A DNA stretch of 7,273 nt from Eubacterium sp. (GTDB taxonomy: Bacteria > Bacillota > Clostridia > Lachnospirales > Lachnospiraceae): NCBI GenBank assembly GCA_020844525.1, contig JAJGAH010000124.1, forward strand, positions 1-7,273, in the 5' to 3' direction. The position numbers and the translations under genes are program-made. Numbering within the stretch: the stretch's first letter is position 1; each line of letters starts with the position of its first letter. The notes under the pieces were generated by a model, which was not told the DNA's origin, did no database searches, and was given only the letters and a program-made list of their open reading frames with translations. Positions 1 to 6,414 of the stretch are shown one piece after another.

Positions 1-62
1 GAAAGCTGGTTTCTTGATTTGGATATTCTTCGCACAGGACGTATACATTTTTCGTTAACCAT
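1..62 (-). CDS. Possible 5' end of an unidentified minus-strand gene (partial)
   Basis: An open frame begins with ATG at 62-60 on the minus strand and stays open to the left edge (about 20 codons). The predicted peptide starts MVNEKCIRPVRRISKS. The basic RPxRR start faintly resembles the N-terminus of small clostridial pyridoxamine-phosphate-oxidase-like flavoproteins, but 20 residues are too few to assign a family. It would lie about 24 nt downstream of the broken regulator on the same strand. There is no strong ribosome binding site. A competing ATG at 70-68 in another frame is also open to the edge. This is a weak call. Confidence 0.2.
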   Translation of the reverse strand, partial: MVNEKCIRPVRRISKSRNQL

Positions 63-86
63 ATCCGCATAACTGTTTTAATCTTC

Positions 87-903
87 TTAATCCATTTCAT
101 CCCGCAGTGCAAGATAGAGGACAACTCCATCGGTAAACTTTCTCGGATCATAACCTGTGACAGAACGGATCCGGTCCAGATGATATTGCAGCGTATTTTT
201 GTGCACAAAGAGTCTTTCGGCTGACTCTTTGAGCCTGCAGTCACAGGAAAAATACATAGCAAGCATCTGCCTGTCTTTTGCATCAAGCTTACGGATCGTC
301 TTTTCCACATACTGCTTCCGGACATCTATTGGAACGGACGCAAGAAGGATTTCTAGATCAAGCGAACGATATTCTGCGTAGCCATTTTGCATTCCAGCTG
401 CGTGTACCGCAATATCTGCTTCACCATACGATCGGTTCTGATGAATAAGAGAGTATTCATTACCGACACCGACCAGGAGGAACTGCCTGTATTTTTCGGC
501 GATCCGACGAAGCCGGTATTCCCAAAGCTTGTAGGTCTTCTCGCAGAGGATGAGGATATACTCATTTGGGTACTCAAAGGTAAAGAGTGGAGACTTGGTC
601 TGCCGGAAGGCGGATAGTATCTTCTGCTCGATCATGTTGAGATTTGCCGGGTTATATCGGTGATAGAGACGAATCACTACCGTTATATACTTTAGTGATT
701 CGTCGATTTTGTGTGCTGTCAGAAAATCCAGATAGAAGTCATGATTGACAGTTTCGGCACGGACGAGTGATCGTACAAAATAGTGGGTTTGTGCTTGCAA
801 GGATTATGCCATCTGACCTGATAAAATTAATATTATATCCGCAGACATCCTTGACCGTATCCACGATTTGTCTGGCTGTCCGCTCACTGATTTCCGCCAT
901 CAT
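87..903 (-). pseudogene. CdaR/PucR-type sugar-diacid transcriptional regulator, internally deleted and frameshifted
   Basis: This is a DNA-binding activator of the CdaR family, which in enterobacteria controls galactarate, glucarate and glycerate use. Translation should start at ATG 903-901, behind GGGGGA. The first ~38 residues (MMAEISERTARQIVD, then CGYNIN and DGIILAST) are the beginning of the Diacid_rec ligand-sensing domain. That frame then reads unrelated residues and stops at 741-739 after 54 codons. The rest of the protein continues in another frame down to the TAA at 87. It carries a linker from FVRSLVRAETVNHD, a degenerate GGDEF-like middle segment, and a C-terminal PucR-type helix-turn-helix (LKESAERLFVHKNTLQYHLDR). 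The second frame can only begin with a TTG at 800 that has no ribosome binding site. The two parts add up to about 270 residues where the family has about 360-385, so most of the sensing domain is gone. The gene faces glycerate kinase divergently, the usual place for its regulator. It is most likely non-functional, or at best yields a sensor-less DNA-binding fragment. Confidence 0.8.
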
Positions 904-950
904 GTCCCCCATAACAAAAAACTAGTCTTATTATACACTTTTTTGTTCTG
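874..950 (-). repeat. Copy A of a 77-bp dispersed repeat (regulator promoter and start)
   Basis: This segment carries the -10 box, ribosome binding site and first nine codons or so of the CdaR-like gene. It matches 4050-4126 at 71 of 77 positions without gaps. The differences are at 895, 908, 938, 939, 942 and 949. This is the copy still attached to most of its gene. Confidence 0.9.
930..935 (-). promoter_or_regulatory. Candidate -10 box for the CdaR-like gene
   Basis: The minus strand reads TATAAT here, 27 nt upstream of the ATG at 903. A GGGGGA ribosome binding site lies between. No good -35 hexamer is seen at 16-18 nt; the best candidates are T-rich sequences. This fits a promoter that needs an activator. 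The hexamer is conserved in the second copy at 4106-4111. Confidence 0.45.
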
Positions 951-1075
951 AAAAACATATTCCAAATAACAATAATCCGTTAATATACAGGAGAATAAAA
1001 CAAAGACAGATAAAACATAGAACAGATGAAAAGCAGATGGATCGAGACATTGACAGAACAGATTGAAAGTGAAAT

Positions 1076-1080
1076 GGAGG
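1076..1080 (+). promoter_or_regulatory. Ribosome binding site fixing the glycerate kinase start
   Basis: GGAGG ends six nt before ATG 1087. This makes 1087 a better start than the upstream in-frame ATG at 1063, which has no Shine-Dalgarno sequence and would add eight residues not expected in the family. Confidence 0.8.
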
Positions 1081-1086
1081 TCAGAT

Positions 1087-2253
1087 ATGAAAGCGGTTAT
1101 AGCAATTGATTCTTTAAAGGGTTCTCTCAGTTCGCTGGAGGCGGGAGACGCGATCCGGGCAGGCATATTGTCAGCGGATAAAGACGCGCAGGTTATTGTC
1201 CGTCCACTGGCAGATGGAGGTGAGGGCACGGTCGAGGCGCTTACACTCGGTATGGGAGGAACACTCACACAGGTCCGTGTGACAGGACCTCTTGGGGATC
1301 CAGTTAATGCGGAGTATGGCATTCTGAAAGACGGGCGCACGGCTGTTCTGGAGATGTCGCAGGCAGCGGGCATCACACTTGTCCCGGATAAGGACAGAAA
1401 TCCGATGCATACTACTACCTACGGTGTCGGTGAGATGATCCGCGATGCGATCAGAAGGGGCTGTCGCCGATTTGTTGTCGGTATCGGTGGATCGGCCACA
1501 AATGATGGCGGTATCGGTATGCTGCAAGCCCTCGGCTATGATCTGCTGGATAAAGATGGAAAGCCGGTTTCGTATGGTGCAAAAGGACTGCGCGAGATTG
1601 AGACAATCGGAGATGAAAACGTCATTCCGGAGCTTTCAGAATGCAGATTCAGGGTTGCATGCGACGTTACCAATACGCTTTGTGGTGAACAGGGATGCAG
1701 TGCTGTATTCGGGCCGCAGAAGGGGGCCGATGCGACGATGGTCATGCAGATGGACAAGTGGCTTGCTTATTTTGCGGCTCTCTCGCGTGAAAAATACCCG
1801 AAGGCCAATCCGAATGAGGCGGGTACCGGAGCAGCCGGCGGCCTCGGGTTTGCATTTCTCACCTATACCAATGCGGTTCTTGAGTCCGGCATCAAAATCG
1901 TCCTTGAGGAGACGCATCTCGAGGACTATGTAAAGGACGCTGATCTTGTGATTACGGGTGAAGGAAGGCTTGATGGACAGACCGTTATGGGCAAGGCACC
2001 GATCGGTGTCGCGAGGACTGCCAAAAAGTATGGCAAGCCGGTCATTGCACTTGCCGGCTGTGTCACAGAAGACGCGAAAGCCTGTAACAGCAGTGGCATC
2101 GACGCATATTTTCCGATACTGAGACGTGCTTCTACGCTTGCTGAAGCCATGGATCCGGAAGTTGCAAGACGTAATATGGCCGATACGGTAGAACAGGTAA
2201 TCCGGCTCTTTGAGCTTGTAACTTTCAGGTGTCAGGAACGGATTAAAAATTGA
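1087..2253 (+). CDS. garK: Glycerate kinase, type II (GarK/GlxK family)
   Basis: This cytosolic enzyme phosphorylates D-glycerate with ATP. The GarK/GlxK branch is known to give 2-phosphoglycerate, which enters lower glycolysis. The protein is 388 residues, close to the usual ~380. The family motifs are present in order: N-terminal DSLKGSLSSLEAG (8-20), LADGGEGT (41-48), GIGGSATNDGG (132-142), CDVTNTLCG (192-200) with VFGPQKGA (207-214), GTGAAGGLGFAF (247-258), and GEGRLDGQTVMGKAP (291-305). All are intact, so the gene should be functional. The divergent CdaR-like regulator supports a role in sugar-diacid or glycerate catabolism, although that regulator is now damaged. The last residues (VTFRCQERIKN) look like a non-conserved tail; the DNA there belongs to a GGTGTCAGG repeat, so the original 3' end may have been replaced. 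No clear promoter was found between the two divergent genes. Confidence 0.95.
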   Translation: MKAVIAIDSLKGSLSSLEAGDAIRAGILSADKDAQVIVRPLADGGEGTVEALTLGMGGTLTQVRVTGPLGDPVNAEYGILKDGRTAVLEMSQAAGITLVPDKDRNPMHTTTYGVGEMIRDAIRRGCRRFVVGIGGSATNDGGIGMLQALGYDLLDKDGKPVSYGAKGLREIETIGDENVIPELSECRFRVACDVTNTLCGEQGCSAVFGPQKGADATMVMQMDKWLAYFAALSREKYPKANPNEAGTGAAGGLGFAFLTYTNAVLESGIKIVLEETHLEDYVKDADLVITGEGRLDGQTVMGKAPIGVARTAKKYGKPVIALAGCVTEDAKACNSSGIDAYFPILRRASTLAEAMDPEVARRNMADTVEQVIRLFELVTFRCQERIKN

Positions 2254-2312
2254 TAAATTTGTTTATGATCATTTTATTTGCACCTGACACCAAGCGTTTG
2301 ACACCAAGCGTT
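2228..2312. repeat. REP-like inverted and tandem repeat at the 3' end of glycerate kinase
   Basis: GGTGTCAGG at 2228-2236 is the exact reverse complement of CCTGACACC at 2283-2291. A 14-bp unit, TGACACCAAGCGTT, is repeated twice in tandem at 2285-2298 and 2299-2312. GTGTCAGG-type palindromes recall the REP elements mobilised by RAYT-type tyrosine transposases, but that link is from memory and no transposase is present. The left arm lies inside the coding sequence. There is no following U tract, so it is not a standard terminator. Confidence 0.6.
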
Positions 2313-2390
2313 TAGATTGAGAGGGTTGATCCGGTGTACAAATACCCAGGCAGGAAAGGACAGCGCCAGGGGAGGAAGAGCAGATGAAGG

Positions 2391-2419
2391 TTGAAATATG
2401 ATATACTATGCCTTATAAT
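2391..2419 (+). promoter_or_regulatory. Sigma-A-type promoter of the ATPase gene
   Basis: TTGAAA at 2391-2396 and TATAAT at 2414-2419 are separated by 17 nt. The expected transcription start is near 2426, giving a leader of about 70 nt before ATG 2496. This is close to consensus and the best promoter in the left half of the window. Confidence 0.75.
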
Positions 2420-2421
2420 TA

Positions 2422-2441
2422 TATTCAAATAAATTTGAATA
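2422..2441. promoter_or_regulatory. Palindromic candidate operator at the ATPase transcription start
   Basis: TATTCAAAT and its exact complement ATTTGAATA form 9-bp arms around a central AA. The site begins three nt after the -10 box, so a bound protein would block initiation. A third half-site, ATTTGAATAAA, repeats the sequence of 2433-2443 at 2463-2473. The binding protein is unknown and is not obviously encoded here. Confidence 0.5.
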
Positions 2442-2484
2442 AAACATATTTTAATTAAATATATTTGAATAAAGACGTCCATAT

Positions 2485-2490
2485 AGGAGG
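2485..2490 (+). promoter_or_regulatory. Ribosome binding site of the ATPase gene
   Basis: A perfect AGGAGG lies five nt before ATG 2496 and supports that start. Confidence 0.8.
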
Positions 2491-2495
2491 AAACC

Positions 2496-3990
2496 ATGCC
2501 CTTTGCCAGAAAAGACAGATTTATCGGCCGCAAGAAAGAACTGGAATCGCTGAACCGGCTATACCATCGTGAAGGGTTTTCCATGACAGTTATTACCGGA
2601 AGAAGAAGAATTGGGAAATCCACCCTCATTGGAGAATTTATCAGAGACAAAAAAGCAATTTACTATACTGCTTCCAAGGTAGGATACAGACGGAATCTTG
2701 AGCTGCTGACCGAGCAGGCGGTGAGACTTCTGGATCCGGGTATATCTGGTATTGTTTTCCGAAATCTTGAAAACCTGTTGGATTTTATTACAACCAGAAT
2801 AGAGCGGGAAAAACTGGTCTTTGTCATCGATGAGTTCCCCTATTGGGCGCAGGATGATGAAAAGATTTTGTCCGTTTTGCAGAAATACATTGATACAAAG
2901 TGGCAGGAAAAGAATATGTATCTGATCCTGTGCGGGTCTTCGCTCAGTTTTATGGAGGACAAGGTCCTAAGTGAGAAGAGTCCTTTATTTGGGCGGAGAG
3001 ATTCACAGATTCGTCTGAAAGAATTCAGTTACCTGGAGGCAGCAGAATTTGTCCCTGATTATTCTTACGAGGATAAAGCCATCTGTTTCGGTGTAACCGG
3101 TGGCGTGGCAAAATATCTCGCCATGTTTGACCCGGAGAGAACTCTGGATGAGAATATTCAAATGCTTTTTTTTAAATCCGATGGCTATTTGTATGATGAG
3201 CCGCATAATCTTCTGACACAGGAATTTTCAGATGTCACAATCGTGAACAATATCATCGAACAAATCGCGGATGGGGAAAATACGCTGAATCTGATTGCGG
3301 ACAAAATCCACGAAAATCCGTCGACGGTTTCTTATTCCTTAAGTCGCCTGATCAGCACGGGCCTTATTGAAAAAAAGTATTGCATTACAGAGGAAAAAAA
3401 CAAAAAGAAGGTCCAGTATGTTCTGAAGGATAACATGTTTAAATTCTGGTATGAGTTTATTCCGGGTGCAATCAGTCTGATTGAAATCGGACACGGGGAA
3501 GATTATTATATTCGTGTGGTAAAGCCCAGACTCCATTCCTACATGGGCAGAATTTTTGAGGAAATGTGCAGATATTTCACACTGCTTGAGGGAGCGTCCG
3601 GAGCGTTTGGATGCCTGCTGACGGAAGTTGGGAGCTGGTGGGGGGACCGAGAGGTTAGTTGATCCGGCGGGAAAATCATACTACCAGTCCGCGGATATTG
3701 ACGTGGTTGGTATTTCTTCCGTTGATAAAATGATGGTGGCAGGTGAATGTAAGTTTAAAAACGAGAAGATGGGAGAAGACGTTTACGATACACTGATCAG
3801 ACGAAGCAAGGCTGTCGCAGGCACATACAGACTGGGTGCGATTCTTCTTTTTTCTCTGTCTGGATTTTCAGAACAGTTCAGGATGTTAAAAGATGATACA
3901 GTGAGGTTCTATACACTTGAGGATATCTATCACGTAAAAAGAACCGCCATAATCACTTCTTCAACACAAAATGAAGACGATCATGTTTGA
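2496..3990 (+). pseudogene. AAA-type ATPase with C-terminal DUF234/nuclease-like domain, split by a frameshift
   Basis: This belongs to the ATPase_2/DUF234 family of P-loop ATPases, whose biological role is poorly defined. The first frame (2496-3662, 388 codons) has an N-terminal FIGRKKELESL, Walker A GRRRIGKST (35-43), Walker B LVFVIDEFPYW (107-117), a CGSS sensor-like motif (146-149), a winged-helix region around 250-310, and the start of DUF234 (FKFWYEFI). It reaches TEVGSWWG and then runs out of frame to a TGA at 3660. The second frame continues in perfect family order to TAA 3988-3990, with ADIDVVG followed by GECKFK, a likely PD-(D/E)XK core (D, then E-x-K). Removing one G from the six-G run at 3640-3645 joins the frames as WWGTERLVDP and gives about 497 residues. 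As read, the ATPase lacks its nuclease-like end. The cause could be a true inactivating insertion, a switchable G tract, or a sequencing error. The 3' fragment has no credible start of its own. Confidence 0.8.
3640..3645 (+). other. Run of six G at the frameshift point of the ATPase gene
   Basis: T-GGGGGG-A sits exactly where the reading frame must change from the upstream frame (TGG TGG GGG GAC) to the downstream one (GGG ACC GAG). Five G would restore one continuous protein. The tract is short for phase variation but long enough for replication slippage or a base-calling error. Confidence 0.85.
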
Positions 3991-4267
3991 TTTTGCCACC
4001 AGCACCCTGCTTTGTTCCATAAAAGCTGTCGCCTGAACTGACGTCAATGGGCTGTCCGCTCACTGATTTCTGCCATCATGTCCTCCATAACAAAAAACTA
4101 GTCTTATTATACATATTCTTGTTCGGATTTCAGCCGACCGATCAGAGGAAGGTTGAGAAGTTATCAGATTTGGGCTAAACTGAAATCAGCTAACAAGTGG
4201 CCTCTGAAATGGAGACAGATACCAGGAGCGTATATCCTGCGAGGGCAGCAATAAGGAGATAATCCAA
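3991..4267. other. Intergenic region between ATPase and macrodomain genes
   Basis: Besides repeat copy B, this 277-nt stretch holds an 8-bp inverted pair (GATTTCAG 4126-4133, CTGAAATC 4180-4187). It also holds a weak promoter-like pair, TTGAGA 4153-4158 and TAAACT 4176-4181, with 17 nt between. The macrodomain ribosome binding site AAGGAG (4253-4258) is at its end. No gene and no terminator with a U tract were seen. Confidence 0.5.
4050..4126 (-). repeat. Copy B of the 77-bp repeat: orphan promoter and start of a CdaR-like gene
   Basis: This copy matches 874-950 at 71 of 77 positions. On the minus strand it keeps TATAAT (4111-4106), the GGAGGAC ribosome binding site and ATG 4079-4077. It encodes MMAEISERTAH and then stops (TGA), so it is a truncated 5' end with no gene behind it. 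Similarity ends at 4050, after the codon for alanine 10. The sites facing leftward could still drive an RNA antisense to the 3' part of the ATPase gene. It looks like a remnant of a second regulator gene or of a rearrangement. Confidence 0.85.
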
Positions 4268-5158
4268 GTGACAGAGAAAAAACTACAAGAAGAGCGTCTG
4301 GATGCACTGGTGGAAGCCTTCAAAGAGGATTCTGACGGATATCAGAATATCGAAACACCACGAGATTCTGCTGGAAAGAAACGTCTTCTCCGGTCTCTGA
4401 TGAATATTCGTATGCCGAAGGCTTTGCCGGCGTCCGTTCTTAAGATGCAGGATGATTACTTTACAGAACGGAATCGTGAGAATGGAATTGTCGCTGTTAA
4501 TGATATTCCAACAGTGAGAGAGCAGGGGAGCAGCCATCACCCTGAAGCGGACCATATTTCAATCTGGCAGGGCGATATTACGAGGCTGGCAGCAGATGCG
4601 ATCGTCAATGCAGCCAATTCCCAGATGCTGGGCTGCTTTGTACCCATGCACACCTGCATCGACAACTGTATTCATACCTACGCAGGCGTTGAGCTCCGGG
4701 AAGAATGCTTCCGGAAGATGGAGCAGCTGAAAAAACAGTATGGATCGGATTATGAGCAGCCTACAGCGGTCCCAATGCTGACAGATGCTTATAACCTTCC
4801 GGCAAAGAAGGTTATCCACATTGTGGGACCGATTGTTCAGTACCATCTTACTCCGGAACTGGAGCAGGAGCTTGCGGATTGTTACAGCAGAACGCTTGAC
4901 CTGTGCCTGGAGAACGGCTTGAAGACAGTGGCTTTCTGCTGTATCTCCACCGGAGTGTTCCGCTTTCCAAATAAGAAGGCAAGCGAGATTGCAGTAAAGA
5001 CAGTAACCAGATGGCTTGAAGATCACCCCGGCGCTATGGAACGGGTTATCTTTAATGTATTCAAGAACGAAGACAAGGCTTATTATGAAGAAAATTTAAA
5101 TGATAAGGCTTATTATGAAGGAAATTTCAATGTAGATAAATTTCAGAAAAAATATTAA
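4268..5158 (+). CDS. Zinc-type macrodomain protein, predicted protein ADP-ribose hydrolase
   Basis: Members of this family remove ADP-ribose from modified proteins; several are encoded with class M sirtuins (SirTM) that ADP-ribosylate a GcvH-like lipoyl carrier. The 296-residue protein starts at GTG 4268 behind AAGGAG. It has the N-terminal helical extension typical of the group (LLRSLMNIRMP, then QDDYF). The macro fold follows: QGDIT (101-105), AIVNAANS (111-118), and the diagnostic zinc motif GCFVPMHTCIDN (122-133), with likely ligands among C123, H128 and C130. Further on come YNLPAKKVIHIVGPI (175-189) and STGVF (228-232). Two oddities: the loop usually of GxAxxT type reads AVPMLT (167-172), and the C-terminus carries a duplicated ten-residue unit (DKAYYEENLN, DKAYYEGNFN). 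The dehydrogenase gene follows after 13 nt, so the two are probably co-transcribed. No sirtuin partner is visible. The family call is firm; the substrate is inferred. Confidence 0.92.
   Translation: MTEKKLQEERLDALVEAFKEDSDGYQNIETPRDSAGKKRLLRSLMNIRMPKALPASVLKMQDDYFTERNRENGIVAVNDIPTVREQGSSHHPEADHISIWQGDITRLAADAIVNAANSQMLGCFVPMHTCIDNCIHTYAGVELREECFRKMEQLKKQYGSDYEQPTAVPMLTDAYNLPAKKVIHIVGPIVQYHLTPELEQELADCYSRTLDLCLENGLKTVAFCCISTGVFRFPNKKASEIAVKTVTRWLEDHPGAMERVIFNVFKNEDKAYYEENLNDKAYYEGNFNVDKFQKKY
5072..5131 (+). repeat. In-frame 30-bp tandem duplication at the end of the macrodomain gene
   Basis: Units 5072-5101 and 5102-5131 agree at 27 of 30 positions and encode two near-identical ten-residue blocks. 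A short third echo (VDKF) follows. The duplication lies beyond the conserved macrodomain fold, so it is probably tolerated. Confidence 0.85.
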
Positions 5159-5163
5159 GGAGG
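5157..5163 (+). promoter_or_regulatory. Ribosome binding site overlapping the macrodomain stop codon
   Basis: AAGGAGG shares its first two bases with the TAA stop of the macrodomain gene and lies eight nt before ATG 5172. This arrangement suggests translational coupling of the two genes. Confidence 0.8.
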
Positions 5164-5171
5164 GTCAAATC

Positions 5172-6302
5172 ATGGGCAATGCCGGAGAAAAAGAGACGAG
5201 ACCGTATGTGGACTGGAAGCTGATGAATGATTTTATGATTGACGTCTTTGAGAAGTACGGCGTTCCGAGAGAGGACGCCGCCATCTGCGCTGACGTTCTT
5301 CTTGAGAGCGACCGGAGGGGCATCGAGAGCCATGGCTGCAACCGCTTTAAGCCGATTTATCTGGACCGGATCAGGAAGGGGACGCTGCTGCCAAAGACAG
5401 AGATGGAGATTGTAAAGGAGACTCCGACGACCATTGTCATGGATGCCCACGACGGCATGGGCATGGTGGCCAGCCATAAGATGATGGAGCTGCTGATTGA
5501 GAAGGCCAGAACCTATGGCATGGCAGGCGGGACCATCTTTAACTCCACTCATTACGGCATTGCCGGATACTGGACGACGATGGCGGCCAAAGCGGGAATG
5601 ATCGGTATATCCGGGACCAATGCCAGACCATCGGTAGCTCCGACCTTCGGTGTAGAGCCGATGATGGGTACCAATCCGCTGACATTCACCATGCCAACGG
5701 ACGAACCTTTTGACTTCAATCTGGATTGTGCCACCTGCATCATTCAGAACGGTAAGATCGAGTTCTATGAGAGGTCGGGAAAGCCGACGCCCAAGGGCTG
5801 CGTTATAAGTAAGGATGGAAAGACAATGACGGATTCCGGCGAGATTCTCAGGGAGATGCGTGCCGGGAATGCGGCTCTTCTTCCTCTTGGCGGAGCAGGG
5901 GAGGAGACGGCTGGCTACAAGGGATACGGCTACACCACCGTCGTGGAGATCCTTTCATCTGCCCTTTCCGGCGGCCCGTTCATGAAGGCGCTGAGCGGCG
6001 TGGGACCGGATGGAAAGCCCCAGATGTATCACCTGGGACATTTCTTCTTTGTCATCAATCCAGAGTTCTTCATGGGACTGGAGACCTTCAAGAAGACTGC
6101 AGGAGATATCTGCCGCGAACTACGGGCATCCCGGAAGGTTCCCGGCGCCGATCGGATCTACACGGCCGGCGAGAAGGAATACCTGGCCTGGATGGATCGA
6201 AAGGACAAGGGCGTTCCGGTGGGAGAGTCCATTCAGAAAGAACTGATTGCTCTGCGGGACGAGTGTGGACTCAGCCAGTACCACTTCCCCTTTGAGAAGT
6301 GA
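5172..6302 (+). CDS. Ldh_2-family NAD(P)-dependent 2-hydroxyacid (malate/lactate type) dehydrogenase
   Basis: Enzymes of this family (YlbC/AllD/YiaK-like) interconvert 2-hydroxyacids or ureidoglycolate with 2-oxoacids using NAD(P), and some reduce cyclic imines. The 376 residues are slightly longer than the usual 330-360. Visible family motifs are SDRRGIESHGCNRF (46-59, with the conserved His 54), NSTHYGIAGYW (124-134), GTNPLTFTMPT (166-176), the DFNLDCAT segment (181-188), GKIE with RSGKPTPKG (194-209), and GYKGYGYTTVVEILSSALSGG (248-268). The substrate cannot be told from sequence. The gene follows the macrodomain closely with a coupled ribosome binding site, which suggests a shared process or shared control. 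By eye it is more GC-rich than the ATPase gene. It could act on a small hydroxyacid such as lactate, malate or sulfolactate. Confidence 0.92.
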   Translation: MGNAGEKETRPYVDWKLMNDFMIDVFEKYGVPREDAAICADVLLESDRRGIESHGCNRFKPIYLDRIRKGTLLPKTEMEIVKETPTTIVMDAHDGMGMVASHKMMELLIEKARTYGMAGGTIFNSTHYGIAGYWTTMAAKAGMIGISGTNARPSVAPTFGVEPMMGTNPLTFTMPTDEPFDFNLDCATCIIQNGKIEFYERSGKPTPKGCVISKDGKTMTDSGEILREMRAGNAALLPLGGAGEETAGYKGYGYTTVVEILSSALSGGPFMKALSGVGPDGKPQMYHLGHFFFVINPEFFMGLETFKKTAGDICRELRASRKVPGADRIYTAGEKEYLAWMDRKDKGVPVGESIQKELIALRDECGLSQYHFPFEK

Positions 6303-6336
6303 TCGGGCTGAATTTCACAGCTTCTTTATTTCCTTG

Positions 6337-6387
6337 AATATATTTCGGCTAAAATAGAATCAAATTCAGTTTTAGCCGAAATATATT
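6337..6387. promoter_or_regulatory. 51-bp near-perfect palindrome between dehydrogenase and flavin oxidoreductase genes
   Basis: AATATATTTCGGCTAAAA (6337-6354) is the exact reverse complement of 6370-6387. The 15-nt centre contains a further GAAT/ATTC pair around CAA. The RNA could fold into a long stem and may slow or end transcription from the dehydrogenase. However, there is no U tract after it, and the stem is AU-rich apart from CGGC. It lies 28 nt upstream of the -35 box of the next gene, so an operator role is equally plausible. Confidence 0.7.
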
Positions 6388-6414
6388 ATGGGGTGTGGAA
6401 AATCACAAAAAACA

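Noticed and set aside
87..800. Treating the 237-codon frame with TTG start as a complete short regulator
   Set aside because: The TTG has no ribosome binding site and lies inside a codon pair of the true N-terminal frame. The domain start with a good ribosome binding site is found at 903 in another frame.
1063..1086. Upstream in-frame ATG for glycerate kinase
   Set aside because: GGAGG sits between it and ATG 1087, and the family begins directly with MKxVIAxDSxKG.
1026..1109. A 27-codon leader peptide overlapping the glycerate kinase start
   Set aside because: No ribosome binding site before its ATG, and the peptide is unremarkable.
1171..1933. Other long open frames overlapping glycerate kinase on both strands
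   Set aside because: The kinase motifs cover the whole region on one frame, and the alternatives show no domain or ribosome binding site.
2384..2401. Five-codon mini-ORF (MKVEI) behind GGGGAGGA
   Set aside because: It lies upstream of and across the predicted -35 box, so it would not be in the ATPase transcript. It may be only a remnant of an older gene start.
3639..3648. Programmed ribosomal frameshifting to join the ATPase halves
   Set aside because: Joining needs a +1 shift and no stimulatory stop codon or known slippery context is seen. A single-base insertion, tract variation or a read error is simpler.
4559..5026. Minus-strand 155-codon open frame within the macrodomain gene
   Set aside because: It is a shadow of a gene with clear family motifs on the plus strand; its own translation shows no recognisable domain and it has no good start signal.
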